A stretch of DNA of 64,000 nt from Tsukamurella pseudospumae (GTDB lineage: Bacteria > Actinomycetota > Actinomycetes > Mycobacteriales > Mycobacteriaceae), in assembly GCF_001575205.1 (NCBI RefSeq), contig NZ_LSRE01000023.1, positions 1-64,000 of the forward strand, in the 5' to 3' direction. The notes beneath the pieces were generated by a model. The model saw only the letters and a list, made by a program, of their open reading frames with translations, had not been told where the DNA came from and did no database searches. The translations under genes were made by a program, and so were the position numbers. Shown in pieces: positions 36,118-44,526 of this stretch (positions are counted from its first letter, which is position 1; every line of letters begins with the position of its first letter).

Positions 36118-37575
36118 TTGACAACCATCACCCAGCAAATCTTGCGGCGCAAGCCGATCGCACCCGATGGCGGCGGCTCGCCGCTGCAGCGGACCATCGG
36201 GCTCTTCCCGCTCATGGCGATCGGCATCAGCTGCACGATCGGCACCGGAATCTTCTTCATCATGTCCGAGGCCGTGCCCCTGGCCGGCCCCGCGGTGGTC
36301 TGGTCGTTCGTGATCGCCGGCGCCGTCGCGGGTCTGACCGCGCTCTGTTACGCCGAGCTGGCCGGCGCCGTGCCGGTGTCGGGTTCGACCTACTCCTACG
36401 CCTACGTGACGATGGGCGAGGGCACGGCCATGCTCGTGGGTGCCTGCCTGCTGCTGGAGTACGCCGTGTCCGCGGGCGCGGTCGCCGTCGGCTGGTCGCA
36501 GTACCTGAACGAGCTCCTGGGCAATCTGTTCTCCGTGCAACTGCCGCACGCGCTGGTCAACGCGCCGGAGGAGGGTGGCGTCGTCAATCTCCCGGCGGTG
36601 GTGCTGATCGCGCTGTGCGCGGTGCTGCTCGTCCGCGGAACCAAGGAGTCCGTGGTCACGAACGCGATCATGGTGTGCATCAAGCTCGCCGTGCTGCTGT
36701 TCTTCATCGCGGTCGGCATCACCGGATGGAACTCCGATCACTTCGCGAACTTCGCGCCGTACGGGATCAGCGGCATCGCGGCCGGAGCCGGCGTCATCTT
36801 CTTCTCCTTCATCGGCCTCGACGCGGTGTCGACGGCGGGCGAGGAGGCGAAGAACCCGAAGCGCAACCTGCCGTTGGCGATTCTGCTGGCGCTGGCCGTC
36901 GTGATCACTCTCTACGTCGGCGTCGCGCTGGTCGCCATCGGGGCGCAGTCGCCCGAGAAGTTCGACGGGCAGGAGGCGGGGCTCTCCGCGATCCTCGAGC
37001 AGGTGGTGGGTGCGTCCTGGCCCGCGACCGTGCTCGCGATCGGCGCGGTGATCTCGATCTTCAGCGTCACCCTGGTCACTCTCTACGGCCAGACCCGCAT
37101 CCTGTTCGCGATGTCGCGCGACGGCATGATCCCGAAGGTCTTCGCCAGGGTCAACGAGCGCACCCGTACGCCCGTGCACAACACGCTGATCGTGGCGGGC
37201 GTCGTCGCCGTGCTCGCCGGCGTGATCCCCATCAACTTCCTCGCCGAGATGACCAGCATCGGCACGCTGGCGGCCTTCCTCGTGGTCTCCATCGGCCTCA
37301 TCCTGCTGCGCCGGCGTGAGCCGAACCTGGAGCGCGGCTTCACGGTGCCGCTCTACCCGCTCACGCCGATCCTGTCGATCCTGGGCTGTCTCTGGATCAT
37401 CAGCCAGCTCCGCCCGATCACGATCGTGGTCTTCCTGGTCTGGGGCGCCGCGTTCCTGACCTTCTACTTCCTGTACGGGAGGCGGCGATCGGCGCTGGAG
37501 CCCGGCAACGCCGAACCGGGGCCAGATGTGCCGCTCACGACGGCCATCCGGATCGAGAAGGACGACGAGCTATGA
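36118..37575 (+). CDS. APC-family amino-acid permease (cationic type)
   Basis: 485 residues, about 12 membrane helices. It has the APC/CAT signatures IGISCTIGTGIFFIMSEA in helix 1, CYAELAGAVPVSGSTYSYAY in helix 3 and FFSFIGLDAVSTAGEEAKNP in helix 6-7, typical of the YfnA/cationic amino-acid transporter subgroup. I start it at TTG 36118 because it gives the family N-terminus and no ATG or GTG lies before helix 1; this start is tentative. It is followed by the stress protein with an ATGA overlap. Next to a basic-amino-acid decarboxylase, import of the decarboxylase substrate is the simplest reading. Confidence 0.9.
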   Translation: MTTITQQILRRKPIAPDGGGSPLQRTIGLFPLMAIGISCTIGTGIFFIMSEAVPLAGPAVVWSFVIAGAVAGLTALCYAELAGAVPVSGSTYSYAYVTMGEGTAMLVGACLLLEYAVSAGAVAVGWSQYLNELLGNLFSVQLPHALVNAPEEGGVVNLPAVVLIALCAVLLVRGTKESVVTNAIMVCIKLAVLLFFIAVGITGWNSDHFANFAPYGISGIAAGAGVIFFSFIGLDAVSTAGEEAKNPKRNLPLAILLALAVVITLYVGVALVAIGAQSPEKFDGQEAGLSAILEQVVGASWPATVLAIGAVISIFSVTLVTLYGQTRILFAMSRDGMIPKVFARVNERTRTPVHNTLIVAGVVAVLAGVIPINFLAEMTSIGTLAAFLVVSIGLILLRRREPNLERGFTVPLYPLTPILSILGCLWIISQLRPITIVVFLVWGAAFLTFYFLYGRRRSALEPGNAEPGPDVPLTTAIRIEKDDEL

Positions 37576-38477
37576 GTCTTCTGGTCGGCGTGGACACCGG
37601 ACGCCGCTCCGCATCGGGGCTGGCGCTCGCAGCGCAGCTCGCGACCTCCCTCGACACGGATCTGATCGTCGCGACCGTCATCGCCTCGGCGTGGCCGCCC
37701 CTGCGCGGCAACGTCGATCACGAGTGGCGCGAACACAACCGCGAGGCCGCGAAGGTCGTGCTCGACCACGCGGCGAGCGTGCTCGGCGACCACGTGCAGG
37801 CACGGTACCTCGTGCACGAGGCGGCCTCCTCGCGCCGGGGGTTGCTCGAGCTGGCCGAGTCGGAGCAGCCCGCGTGCCTCGTGCTGGGATCGGCCGGGCG
37901 GGGCGAGCACGGCCGGATCGCGCTCGGCGGGGTGTCCGAGGCTCTGCTGCGTGCGAGCTCGGTCCCCGTCGCGATCGCGCCGGTCGGCTATCGGGGGCGT
38001 CTGGCATCCCGGATCACCCGGCTGACGGCCGCCTACGGCGGATCGGCGGCGGCCCGGGACCTGGTGCTCGGAGCGGCGCCCGTGGCGGCCCGCGCAGGGG
38101 GCAGCCTCCGGCTCGCGTCCTTCGCCGTGCGCCCGGACTCCGAGATCGGCATCCTCTCCCGCGCGGGTGGCGCGGCGGAGGACCCGGTGCTCAGTGAGTG
38201 GGCCTCACGCATCCGCACGCACGCCTCCGAGATCCTCGACGAGATCGAGGATCTCGCTGCGCGCCCCGCGCTGGAGGAGGTCGCGATCGGCATCGGGGAG
38301 TCCTGGGCGGCCGCCATCGACGACATCGGGTGGCGCGACGGGGACCTGCTCATGGTCGGTTCGAGCGGCCTCGGCCCGATCGCGAGGGTCTTCCTCGGCT
38401 CGCACGGGATGAAGATCGTGCGCAACGCCGAGGTCCCCGTGATCGTCGTGCCCCAGGGGGTCTCCTGGCCGTTATGA
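37572..38477 (+). CDS. Tandem-domain universal stress protein
   Basis: 301 residues with two UspA domains. Each has the ATP-binding G-x2-G-x9-G-S/T motif: GSAGRGEHGRIALGGVSEAL in domain 1 and GSSGLGPIARVFLGSHGMKI in domain 2, both followed by a hydrophobic strand (VPVAIAP, VPVIVVP). The first glycine positions are not all canonical in domain 1. ATG overlaps the permease stop, so the two are translationally coupled. USPs coupled to APC permeases are common in actinobacteria, where they are thought to modulate transport under energy or acid stress; this is by analogy. Confidence 0.88.
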   Translation: MSLLVGVDTGRRSASGLALAAQLATSLDTDLIVATVIASAWPPLRGNVDHEWREHNREAAKVVLDHAASVLGDHVQARYLVHEAASSRRGLLELAESEQPACLVLGSAGRGEHGRIALGGVSEALLRASSVPVAIAPVGYRGRLASRITRLTAAYGGSAAARDLVLGAAPVAARAGGSLRLASFAVRPDSEIGILSRAGGAAEDPVLSEWASRIRTHASEILDEIEDLAARPALEEVAIGIGESWAAAIDDIGWRDGDLLMVGSSGLGPIARVFLGSHGMKIVRNAEVPVIVVPQGVSWPL

Positions 38478-38534
38478 CCGGCTCGGCTCGGACCGCACAT
38501 CGTGCCGGCGAACGTCTACCGGCATGATGTGCGC

Positions 38535-38975
38535 ATGAGTCTTTCCGACAAGGTCACAGAGATGGGCGCGTGGGGACTGGAGAACGGGCACCGCGCACTG
38601 CTCGCCGTCACCGGCGGGCGGTTCCCGAAGCGCGTGCTGGGCATGCAGACGCTGGAGCTGCACACGATCGGCCGCACGTCCGGGCAGCGTCGCTCGACGA
38701 TGCTCACGGCTCCGATCTACGGGCCGGACCGCGTGGTCGTCGTGGCGTCCAAGGGCGGGCACTCCGACAACCCCGACTGGTTCAAGAACCTCGCCGCGAA
38801 CCCCGATGTCGAGATCACCGTCGACGAGGTGACCACGCCGTGGACGGCGAGGGCGGCCACCGCGGAGGAGAAGGCGGCCCTGTGGCCGCAGATCGTCAAG
38901 GCCTACAGCGGTTACGAGGGCTACCAGAAGCGCACCGATCGCGACATTCCCGTCGTGATCTGCACGCCGCGCTGA
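38535..38975 (+). CDS. Deazaflavin (F420)-dependent nitroreductase-family protein
   Basis: 146 residues from ATG 38535; a GTG 33 bases earlier is possible. It belongs to the Ddn/split-barrel group: the conserved core is LHTIGRTSGQRRSTMLTAPIYG, then VVVVASKGGHSDNPDWFKNL and PDVEITV, ending in YQKRTDRDIPVVICTPR. Such proteins bind coenzyme F420 (or related flavins) and reduce quinones or nitro compounds; the N-terminal helix may associate with the membrane. M. tuberculosis Ddn activates pretomanid. Here it stands alone. Confidence 0.88.
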   Translation: MSLSDKVTEMGAWGLENGHRALLAVTGGRFPKRVLGMQTLELHTIGRTSGQRRSTMLTAPIYGPDRVVVVASKGGHSDNPDWFKNLAANPDVEITVDEVTTPWTARAATAEEKAALWPQIVKAYSGYEGYQKRTDRDIPVVICTPR

Positions 38976-39049
38976 GGTGATCGCTGCCCGGCGACCGGCG
39001 CCGAACGAGCGATATTGATCATCGCAAAGCGGGGTGTTACCGTCCGTAT

Positions 39050-39661
39050 ATGACTGATCTGAATGCTCGCTTCAAGACCGCGACGATCGCCGGTGCGGTG
39101 GGCCTCGCGCTCACGGTGAGCGCGACGGCCGGCACGCTGCTCGCTCCTGCGGCCTCGGCGGCGCCGGGCTGTGCGGCGAGCACCGCGCAGCTCGTCACCG
39201 TGCCCTCCCGCGCGGCGACGGAGCCGATCGTTCAGCTGCCCAAGCCCGCCGGGTGGGAGCGCTTCGACACCGCCGGCCGCGCCGTTCGGCTCGCGCTCGT
39301 CAACCGTTCGCTCATCGCTGATGAGTTCGCGCCCGTCGCCGTCGTCACCGTCGACAAGAGCGACAGCGCGAACGCGAAGGCGGCGGTCGACCGTGAGGTC
39401 GGGGCGATCCGGTCCTCCTTCGGGACGAAGTCGGTACGCACCGGCACGGTGTGCGGTTTCCCCAGCGCCACTGTCGATTACGACTTCACCAGCAGTGCGG
39501 AGCCGAAGCCGCACCCCGCGACCCTCGTCGCGGTCGGCGTCCCCTCCAGCGGGGGCGTGCACACGGTGACCCTGACGCTGATGACCTCGCGCGGCGACGC
39601 ACCCGCGTACCGTGCCGCCCGGAGCACGATGGTGTCCGGCCTGCAGATCCAGGCGCGCTGA
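39050..39661 (+). CDS. Secreted LpqN/LpqT-like protein
   Basis: 203 residues. A signal peptide of about 39 residues (hydrophobic core AGAVGLALTVSATAGTLLAP, cleavage near ASAAPG) precedes an LpqN-type domain: QLPKPAGWERFDTA, AVVTVDKSDSANAKAAVDREV and the closing GVHTVTLTLMTSRG. The mycobacterial LpqN family is lipid-anchored; here there is no lipobox cysteine at the cleavage site (the nearest, Cys at APGC, is three residues later), so it is probably free in the envelope or medium. Two cysteines could form a disulphide. Role unknown; LpqN-type proteins have been linked to mycolate envelope export. Confidence 0.8.
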   Translation: MTDLNARFKTATIAGAVGLALTVSATAGTLLAPAASAAPGCAASTAQLVTVPSRAATEPIVQLPKPAGWERFDTAGRAVRLALVNRSLIADEFAPVAVVTVDKSDSANAKAAVDREVGAIRSSFGTKSVRTGTVCGFPSATVDYDFTSSAEPKPHPATLVAVGVPSSGGVHTVTLTLMTSRGDAPAYRAARSTMVSGLQIQAR

Positions 39662-40231
39662 TCACGCGCCGAAGTCCGGGGCCCGGCCGATGAAGGCCAT
39701 GAGGGCGGTCACCTCGTCGGTGCCGTCCGGTACCGGGATCGGTGCGCCGAACTGACCCGACTGCTGCAGCATCGGGCCCATCGCCTCGAGGCCGCCGTGC
39801 AGGGTCCTCGCGAACACGGGGTCCAGGTCGGGGGTGATCCCGTTGGAGCGGGCCAGGTCCCACGTGTGCATGAACACGTCCGCGGTGTAGAACTGGTCGA
39901 TCAGCCCGTCCACCGGCTTGTCGCCGAACATCTGCGTGGACACGATCCGCGAGGCGTCCGGTGCGTCGAGCAGGGCCTGCACCGCCTCCGTCAGCTGACC
40001 GAACGCCGCGGCGGGCTCGGCCGCGTCGGACGGGGCGCCCGGCAGCTCCACCCCGGTCATGCCCAGGAAGCCGGGAAGCCACTCGACGAGGTGGCCGACC
40101 ACCTCGCGCGCCTTCCACTCGGGGACGGGGGTCTGCGCGTCCCAGTCGGTGATCGCCGCGGCGACGCCGGCGAAGGTGGCGGCCGCGGCGCGGTGCCGCT
40201 CGGCGGGGGACAGGGTGCTGAGTTCGGTCAT
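39662..40231 (-). CDS. TIGR03086-type DinB-like metal-binding protein
   Basis: 189 residues from ATG 40231. A four-helix DinB/mycothiol-dependent-maleylpyruvate-isomerase-like fold with the TIGR03086 pattern: LSPAERHRAAAATFAGVAA, the metal-site His in EVVGHLVEWLPGF, and TADVFMHTWDLARSNG as the second metal-site motif. Such proteins may act as mycothiol-dependent transferases; activity is unknown here. It is divergent from the alpha/beta hydrolase with 52 bp between starts. Confidence 0.85.
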   Translation of the reverse strand: MTELSTLSPAERHRAAAATFAGVAAAITDWDAQTPVPEWKAREVVGHLVEWLPGFLGMTGVELPGAPSDAAEPAAAFGQLTEAVQALLDAPDASRIVSTQMFGDKPVDGLIDQFYTADVFMHTWDLARSNGITPDLDPVFARTLHGGLEAMGPMLQQSGQFGAPIPVPDGTDEVTALMAFIGRAPDFGA

Positions 40232-40283
40232 GGCGTCACTGTCGCACGACCCACCGACACGCGCGTGGCCTAGCGTGAGATCC

Positions 40284-41117
40284 GTGACCGAACATCTGAG
40301 CATCCCCACCGCCGCGGGCTCCTTCGACGCCATCGCCGCCGGGCCCGAGGACGGCCGACCCGTGCTCCTGCTGCACGGATTCCCCGAGGCGTCGATCGAA
40401 TGGCGCTTCTCGGTGGCGGTGTTGGGGGAGCGCGGATTCCGCGCCGTCGCGCCCGATCAGCGCGGCTACTCGCCGGATGTGCGGCCCGAGCGTCCCGCGG
40501 AGTACGGCATCACCTCGCTCATCGAGGACGTGATCGCGATCGCCGACGCGCTGGGCTGGGCACGGTTCGACCTGGTGGGCCACGACTGGGGCGGCGCCGT
40601 GGCCTGGTGGACCGCGGCCGAGCATCCGGACCGGCTGCGGTCGCTCACCGTCGTCTCCACGCCGCACCCGGCCGCCCTGGCGGCGGCCATGCGGACCGAC
40701 GAGGACCAGGCGAACCGGTCGCGGTACATGACCGAGTGGCGCACCACGCCCGCGACCGAGAAGGCCATGCTCGCCGACGACGCCCGCGCGCTCCGGCAGG
40801 TGTTCGGGCGCGACGTGCCCCGCGACGCCGTCGACGAGTACGTGCAGCGCCTCCAGGAACCGGGCGCGATGACGGCCGCGCTCAACTGGTACCGGGCCGG
40901 GCGCCCGCCCGCGGCGATCGGCACCGTCGAGACCCCCGCGCTCTACGTCTGGTCCACCGAGGACGCGGCGTTCGGCGATGTCGCGGCCTTCGGGACGCGC
41001 GAGCACTGCACCGGTCCGTACCGGTTCGAGATGCTCGAGGACGTCTCGCACTGGGCGCCCGAGCAGGCGCCCGAGGCGATCACGACGCTGATCCTCGAGC
41101 ACCTCGACGCGACCTGA
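40284..41117 (+). CDS. Alpha/beta hydrolase, epoxide hydrolase-like
   Basis: 277 residues from GTG 40284. The oxyanion-hole motif is LLHGFPEASIEWR and the nucleophile elbow GHDWGGAVAWW has Asp as nucleophile, as in soluble epoxide hydrolases and haloalkane dehalogenases. The cap domain includes two tyrosines (e.g. NWYRAGRPP) that could activate an epoxide; the catalytic His is in DVSHWAPEQ. The expected reaction is hydrolysis of an epoxide to a diol; the substrate is unknown. The last 38 bp overlap antisense the end of the FAD/Fe-S oxidoreductase gene. Confidence 0.88.
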   Translation: MTEHLSIPTAAGSFDAIAAGPEDGRPVLLLHGFPEASIEWRFSVAVLGERGFRAVAPDQRGYSPDVRPERPAEYGITSLIEDVIAIADALGWARFDLVGHDWGGAVAWWTAAEHPDRLRSLTVVSTPHPAALAAAMRTDEDQANRSRYMTEWRTTPATEKAMLADDARALRQVFGRDVPRDAVDEYVQRLQEPGAMTAALNWYRAGRPPAAIGTVETPALYVWSTEDAAFGDVAAFGTREHCTGPYRFEMLEDVSHWAPEQAPEAITTLILEHLDAT

Positions 41118-44013
41118 CCGCGGGCGGGCCCGGATCGAGCAGTTCCGCGAGGTGCGAGCCCGGACCCGACAGTCCGAGCTGCGTCACCTGCATGGCGCAG
41201 GAGAAGCCGTCGGTGACGACGGCGGCACCGTCGGGCGCGACCCGCAGAGCCGGAGCGAGCGCCTGCTCCGCCACCTGCATGCTGACGGTGAAATGCTCGC
41301 GTTCGAACCCGAAGTTGCCTGCGACGCCGCAGCATCCGGTCGCGTCGCGCGGTGTCGTGCCCGCGGCGGCGAGCACCCGGCGATGGGCACCGGCGCCGAA
41401 GAGGGCGTACTCGTGGCAGTGCGTCTGCAGCACCACCTCGTCCGGCAGCGGCACCGCGGGCGCGGGGCGCCATCCGGCGCGCAGCATCGCGTCGGTGTAC
41501 GTGGCGACGGTGTGCACGCGTGCCGCGACCCGGCGGGCCCGGTCGGTGGGAACGAGCTCCGGCAGGTCCTTGCGCAGCGCGGCGGCACAACTGGGCTCGA
41601 CGACCACGATCGGGTCGTCGGTGCCGTCGTCGAGCGCGTCCACCGCGCGGCGCAGGAGCGTGCGCGCGGTATCCAGCTGGCCGGTGGAGATCCAGGTCAG
41701 GCCGCAGCACGCGTCGGCCGTGCAGTCCACACGCCGGCCCGCGCCGGCCAGGAGCCGCGCAGTCGCGCCCGCGGCCCCGGGACGCAGGCCCCGGGTGAAG
41801 GTGTCGGCGAACAGGACCACGCGCGGACCGTCGGGCGGTACGGGCCGGGCGGAGAGCGCATCCCGCACCGCGCGCCGCCACTCCCGGCGGGAGGCGAACC
41901 GGGGCAGCGCCCGGTCCGGGGCGACGCCGCCGAGCCGCCGGGCGACCCCGGCCAGGGGAGTGCGCAGCGACGCGTTGACCACGGGCGCAAGCCATCCCGT
42001 GAACCTCAGCCACAACGGAAGCCGCCCCATCGAATAGTGCGAGAGCGGCCGCAGCTTGCCCTCGTAGTAGTGGGAGAGGAACTCCGACTTGTAGGTCGCC
42101 ATGTCCACGCCCGTCGGGCAGTCCGTCGAGCACGCCTTGCAGGACAGGCACAGGTCCAGGGCCTCGCGCGCCTCCTCCGACCGCCAGCCCCGATCGACCG
42201 ACGGTGCGCCGCGCACCATCTCCTGCAACACCCGCGCGCGCCCGCGGGTGGAGTCGGTCTCGTCGCCGGTGGCCCGGTAGCTGGGGCACATCACCCCGCC
42301 GACGTCCGAGCGGCACGTGCCGACGCCGATGCACCGCTGCAGGCTCGCCACCCACGGGTCGGGCAGCGCGAATCGGGTGGGCCAGTTGCGTTCCGGTACG
42401 CCGGCGAGTGCGAGGTCCGCGTCGATCGGCGCCGGATCGGTGATCGACGAGGGGTTGAGGAGGCCGGTGGGGTCGAAGATCCGGCGGAAGGCGGTGAACG
42501 CCGCGAGCATCGCCGGCGAGTACATGACCGGGAGGAACTCGGACCGCGCGCGACCGTCGCCGTGCTCGCCGGACAGCGAACCGCCGTGCCGCACCACGAG
42601 TTCCGCCGCGGCTGCGGTGAACCGGCGAAACACCGCCCGGCCCTCCTCCGTGCGGAGGTCGTAGGTGATGCGGATGTGCATGCACCCCGCGCCGAAGTGC
42701 CCGTACATCACGCCGTCGAGGCCGTGCTCGGCGAGCAGATCGCGGAAGTCGGCGAGGTAGTCGGCGAGCCGCTCGGGGGCCACCGCGGAGTCCTCCCACC
42801 CCGGCCACGACTCCTGCCCGGACGCGAGGCGCGAGGACAGCCCGGCGCCCTCCTCCCGGACCCGCCACAGCGATGCCCGCTCGGCCGGGTCGGGCACCGT
42901 GCGGCCGTCCACCAGTCGCCCGGCGGCGCGCAACTCCGCCAGCAGTTCCTGCGCCCGCTCGGCGACGGTGTCCGGGGCGTCACCGTCGAGATCCACGTAC
43001 AGCCAGGCGGCGCCCTCGGGCAGAGCCGCCACGGAGTCGGCGCCGCGGCGGGCGCGCATCGTGGTGACGATGGCGTCGTCGACGCCCTCCACCGCGGCGG
43101 GGGAGAAGGCGAGGATCGTCTCGATGTCGCGCGCCGCCTCCACGACGTCCCGGTAGCCCAGGCACACCAGGAGCGCGCTCGCCGGTCGCGGCACGAGGCG
43201 CACCCGCGCGCGGACGACGATCGCACAGGTGCCCTCCGAGCCGACCAGGGCGCGCGCGACGTCGAAGCCGCGCTCCGGCAGCAGGTGGTCGAGGTGGTAC
43301 CCGGACACCTGGCGGGGAATCGTGCTCAGCTCCAGCCGGAACCGGGCGAGGTTCTCGGCCGCGAGGTCCCGGAGTCGTTGGTTCAGCTCCTCGGCGCGGC
43401 GCGCTGCGTCCACGTCCGTGGGGTCGGTCGCGCGCAGTCCGCCGGGGCAGGCGGTGAGCCGCGCACCGTCGGCGGTGACCAGGTCGAGCTCGAGCACGTG
43501 ATCGGACATCCGCCCGTACCGCACGGAGTGATTGCCGCAGGCGTCGTTGCCGGCCGCGCCGCCCACCGTCGCCCGGGTCCGCGACGAGGGGTCCGGGGCG
43601 AAGGTCATCGCCCCCGCGGTCCGCTCTTCGACGGTGCGCGTCAGGACGGAGAGCACGACGCCGGGGTCGACGTCGGCGCTGCCGGACGCCCCGTCGATCG
43701 TGTGGATCCGGTTCATGTGCCGGGAGAAGTCGAGCACGAGACCGGGGCCGATCGCGTTGCCCGCCATCGACGTTCCGCCGCCGCGCCCGATGACGGGGAC
43801 CCGGAGCTCCGCGCACACGCGGACCGCGGCGACCACGTCGTCGGCGGTGCGCGGGAACGCCACCGCGACGGGTTCGACCCGGTAGTTCGAGGCGTCGTAC
43901 GCGTACTGCGCGCGGCGCAGCGCCGAGGTCTCGACGGCGATCCCTGCGGCGGCGAGGCGGCGCGCGAGTTCCGCGTCGGCGGTGTCGGCGGCAGTGGATC
44001 GTCTCTCGGCCAT
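41080..44013 (-). CDS. FAD-linked oxidase fused to Fe-S/CCG domain (GlcD-GlcF type)
   Basis: 977 residues from ATG 44013. Residues about 40-220 are a PCMH-type FAD-binding domain (GRGGGTSMAGNAIGPGLVLD, GGAAGNDACGNHSVRYGRMSD). The FAD-oxidase C-terminal domain follows (GVMYGHFGAGCMHIRI, GGSLSGEHGDGRARSEFLP). Then come two 4Fe-4S motifs (CIGVGTC...CPSY and CLSCKACSTDCPTGVD) and two CCG domains (DACCGLTW, GCCGVAGNFG). This one-chain architecture resembles D-lactate or D-2-hydroxy-acid dehydrogenases (Dld3/GlcD+GlcF). It would oxidise a hydroxy acid and pass electrons to the quinone pool. The exact substrate is not evident. Confidence 0.92.
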   Translation of the reverse strand: MAERRSTAADTADAELARRLAAAGIAVETSALRRAQYAYDASNYRVEPVAVAFPRTADDVVAAVRVCAELRVPVIGRGGGTSMAGNAIGPGLVLDFSRHMNRIHTIDGASGSADVDPGVVLSVLTRTVEERTAGAMTFAPDPSSRTRATVGGAAGNDACGNHSVRYGRMSDHVLELDLVTADGARLTACPGGLRATDPTDVDAARRAEELNQRLRDLAAENLARFRLELSTIPRQVSGYHLDHLLPERGFDVARALVGSEGTCAIVVRARVRLVPRPASALLVCLGYRDVVEAARDIETILAFSPAAVEGVDDAIVTTMRARRGADSVAALPEGAAWLYVDLDGDAPDTVAERAQELLAELRAAGRLVDGRTVPDPAERASLWRVREEGAGLSSRLASGQESWPGWEDSAVAPERLADYLADFRDLLAEHGLDGVMYGHFGAGCMHIRITYDLRTEEGRAVFRRFTAAAAELVVRHGGSLSGEHGDGRARSEFLPVMYSPAMLAAFTAFRRIFDPTGLLNPSSITDPAPIDADLALAGVPERNWPTRFALPDPWVASLQRCIGVGTCRSDVGGVMCPSYRATGDETDSTRGRARVLQEMVRGAPSVDRGWRSEEAREALDLCLSCKACSTDCPTGVDMATYKSEFLSHYYEGKLRPLSHYSMGRLPLWLRFTGWLAPVVNASLRTPLAGVARRLGGVAPDRALPRFASRREWRRAVRDALSARPVPPDGPRVVLFADTFTRGLRPGAAGATARLLAGAGRRVDCTADACCGLTWISTGQLDTARTLLRRAVDALDDGTDDPIVVVEPSCAAALRKDLPELVPTDRARRVAARVHTVATYTDAMLRAGWRPAPAVPLPDEVVLQTHCHEYALFGAGAHRRVLAAAGTTPRDATGCCGVAGNFGFEREHFTVSMQVAEQALAPALRVAPDGAAVVTDGFSCAMQVTQLGLSGPGSHLAELLDPGPPAVRSRRGARGSAS

Positions 44014-44028
44014 ACCGGGACGGTATCG

Positions 44029-44490
44029 CTACGCGGTCATGATCTGCGGGGAGTGGGTCACGGGGCAGCTCAGGCTGGCGGCGATGTAGCACTGCTCGCC
44101 CGCGTCGTGGTGCAGCGCGAGCGCCAGGTCCGCATCGGCGCCGGGCGCCAGCACGACGCGAGGGGAGAGCAGGATCTCGGTGAAACGGCCTCCGGCGCCG
44201 GAGTTCTCGATCATCGTGCCGACCGCGGTATCGGTGTACTCGAGCACCGTGACGCCCCGGAGCGCGCACAGTGCGAGGTAGGAGAGCATGTGGCAGTTCG
44301 CCGCCGCCGCCACGAGCAACTGCTCCGGGTTCCACAGCGACGGGTCCCCGAGGAAGTGCGGGTCGGCGGACGCGGTGATCGACTGCGCGGCCGCGGAGCT
44401 GAGCAGGTGCTCGCGCGGATAGGTGCGGTAGTCGTCGGTGCCGCCCGGCGCCGACCACTCGACCTCGACCGGGTAAGTGTGCGTGTTCAC
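44029..44490 (-). CDS. OsmC/Ohr-family protein
   Basis: 153 residues. GTG 44490 has a GGAGGAGG ribosome-binding site eight bases upstream. The OsmC fold is recognised by WNPEQLLVAAAANCHMLSYLALC and a second redox cysteine in AASLSCPVTHSPQI. OsmC proteins reduce organic peroxides with these two cysteines. It lies just upstream of (and in line with) the FAD/Fe-S oxidoreductase (15 bp apart) and divergent from the M28 peptidase gene. Confidence 0.87.
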   Translation of the reverse strand: MNTHTYPVEVEWSAPGGTDDYRTYPREHLLSSAAAQSITASADPHFLGDPSLWNPEQLLVAAAANCHMLSYLALCALRGVTVLEYTDTAVGTMIENSGAGGRFTEILLSPRVVLAPGADADLALALHHDAGEQCYIAASLSCPVTHSPQIMTA

Positions 44491-44526
44491 CCCGCAATCC
44501 TCCTCCCATGTGTGTCTAATGGGGTC

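Noticed and set aside
41152-44526. Plus-strand extension upstream of the M28 peptidase giving a 1,600-residue frame
   Set aside because: The extension is antisense to the FAD/Fe-S oxidoreductase and OsmC genes; the peptidase has its own lipoprotein signal at 44527.
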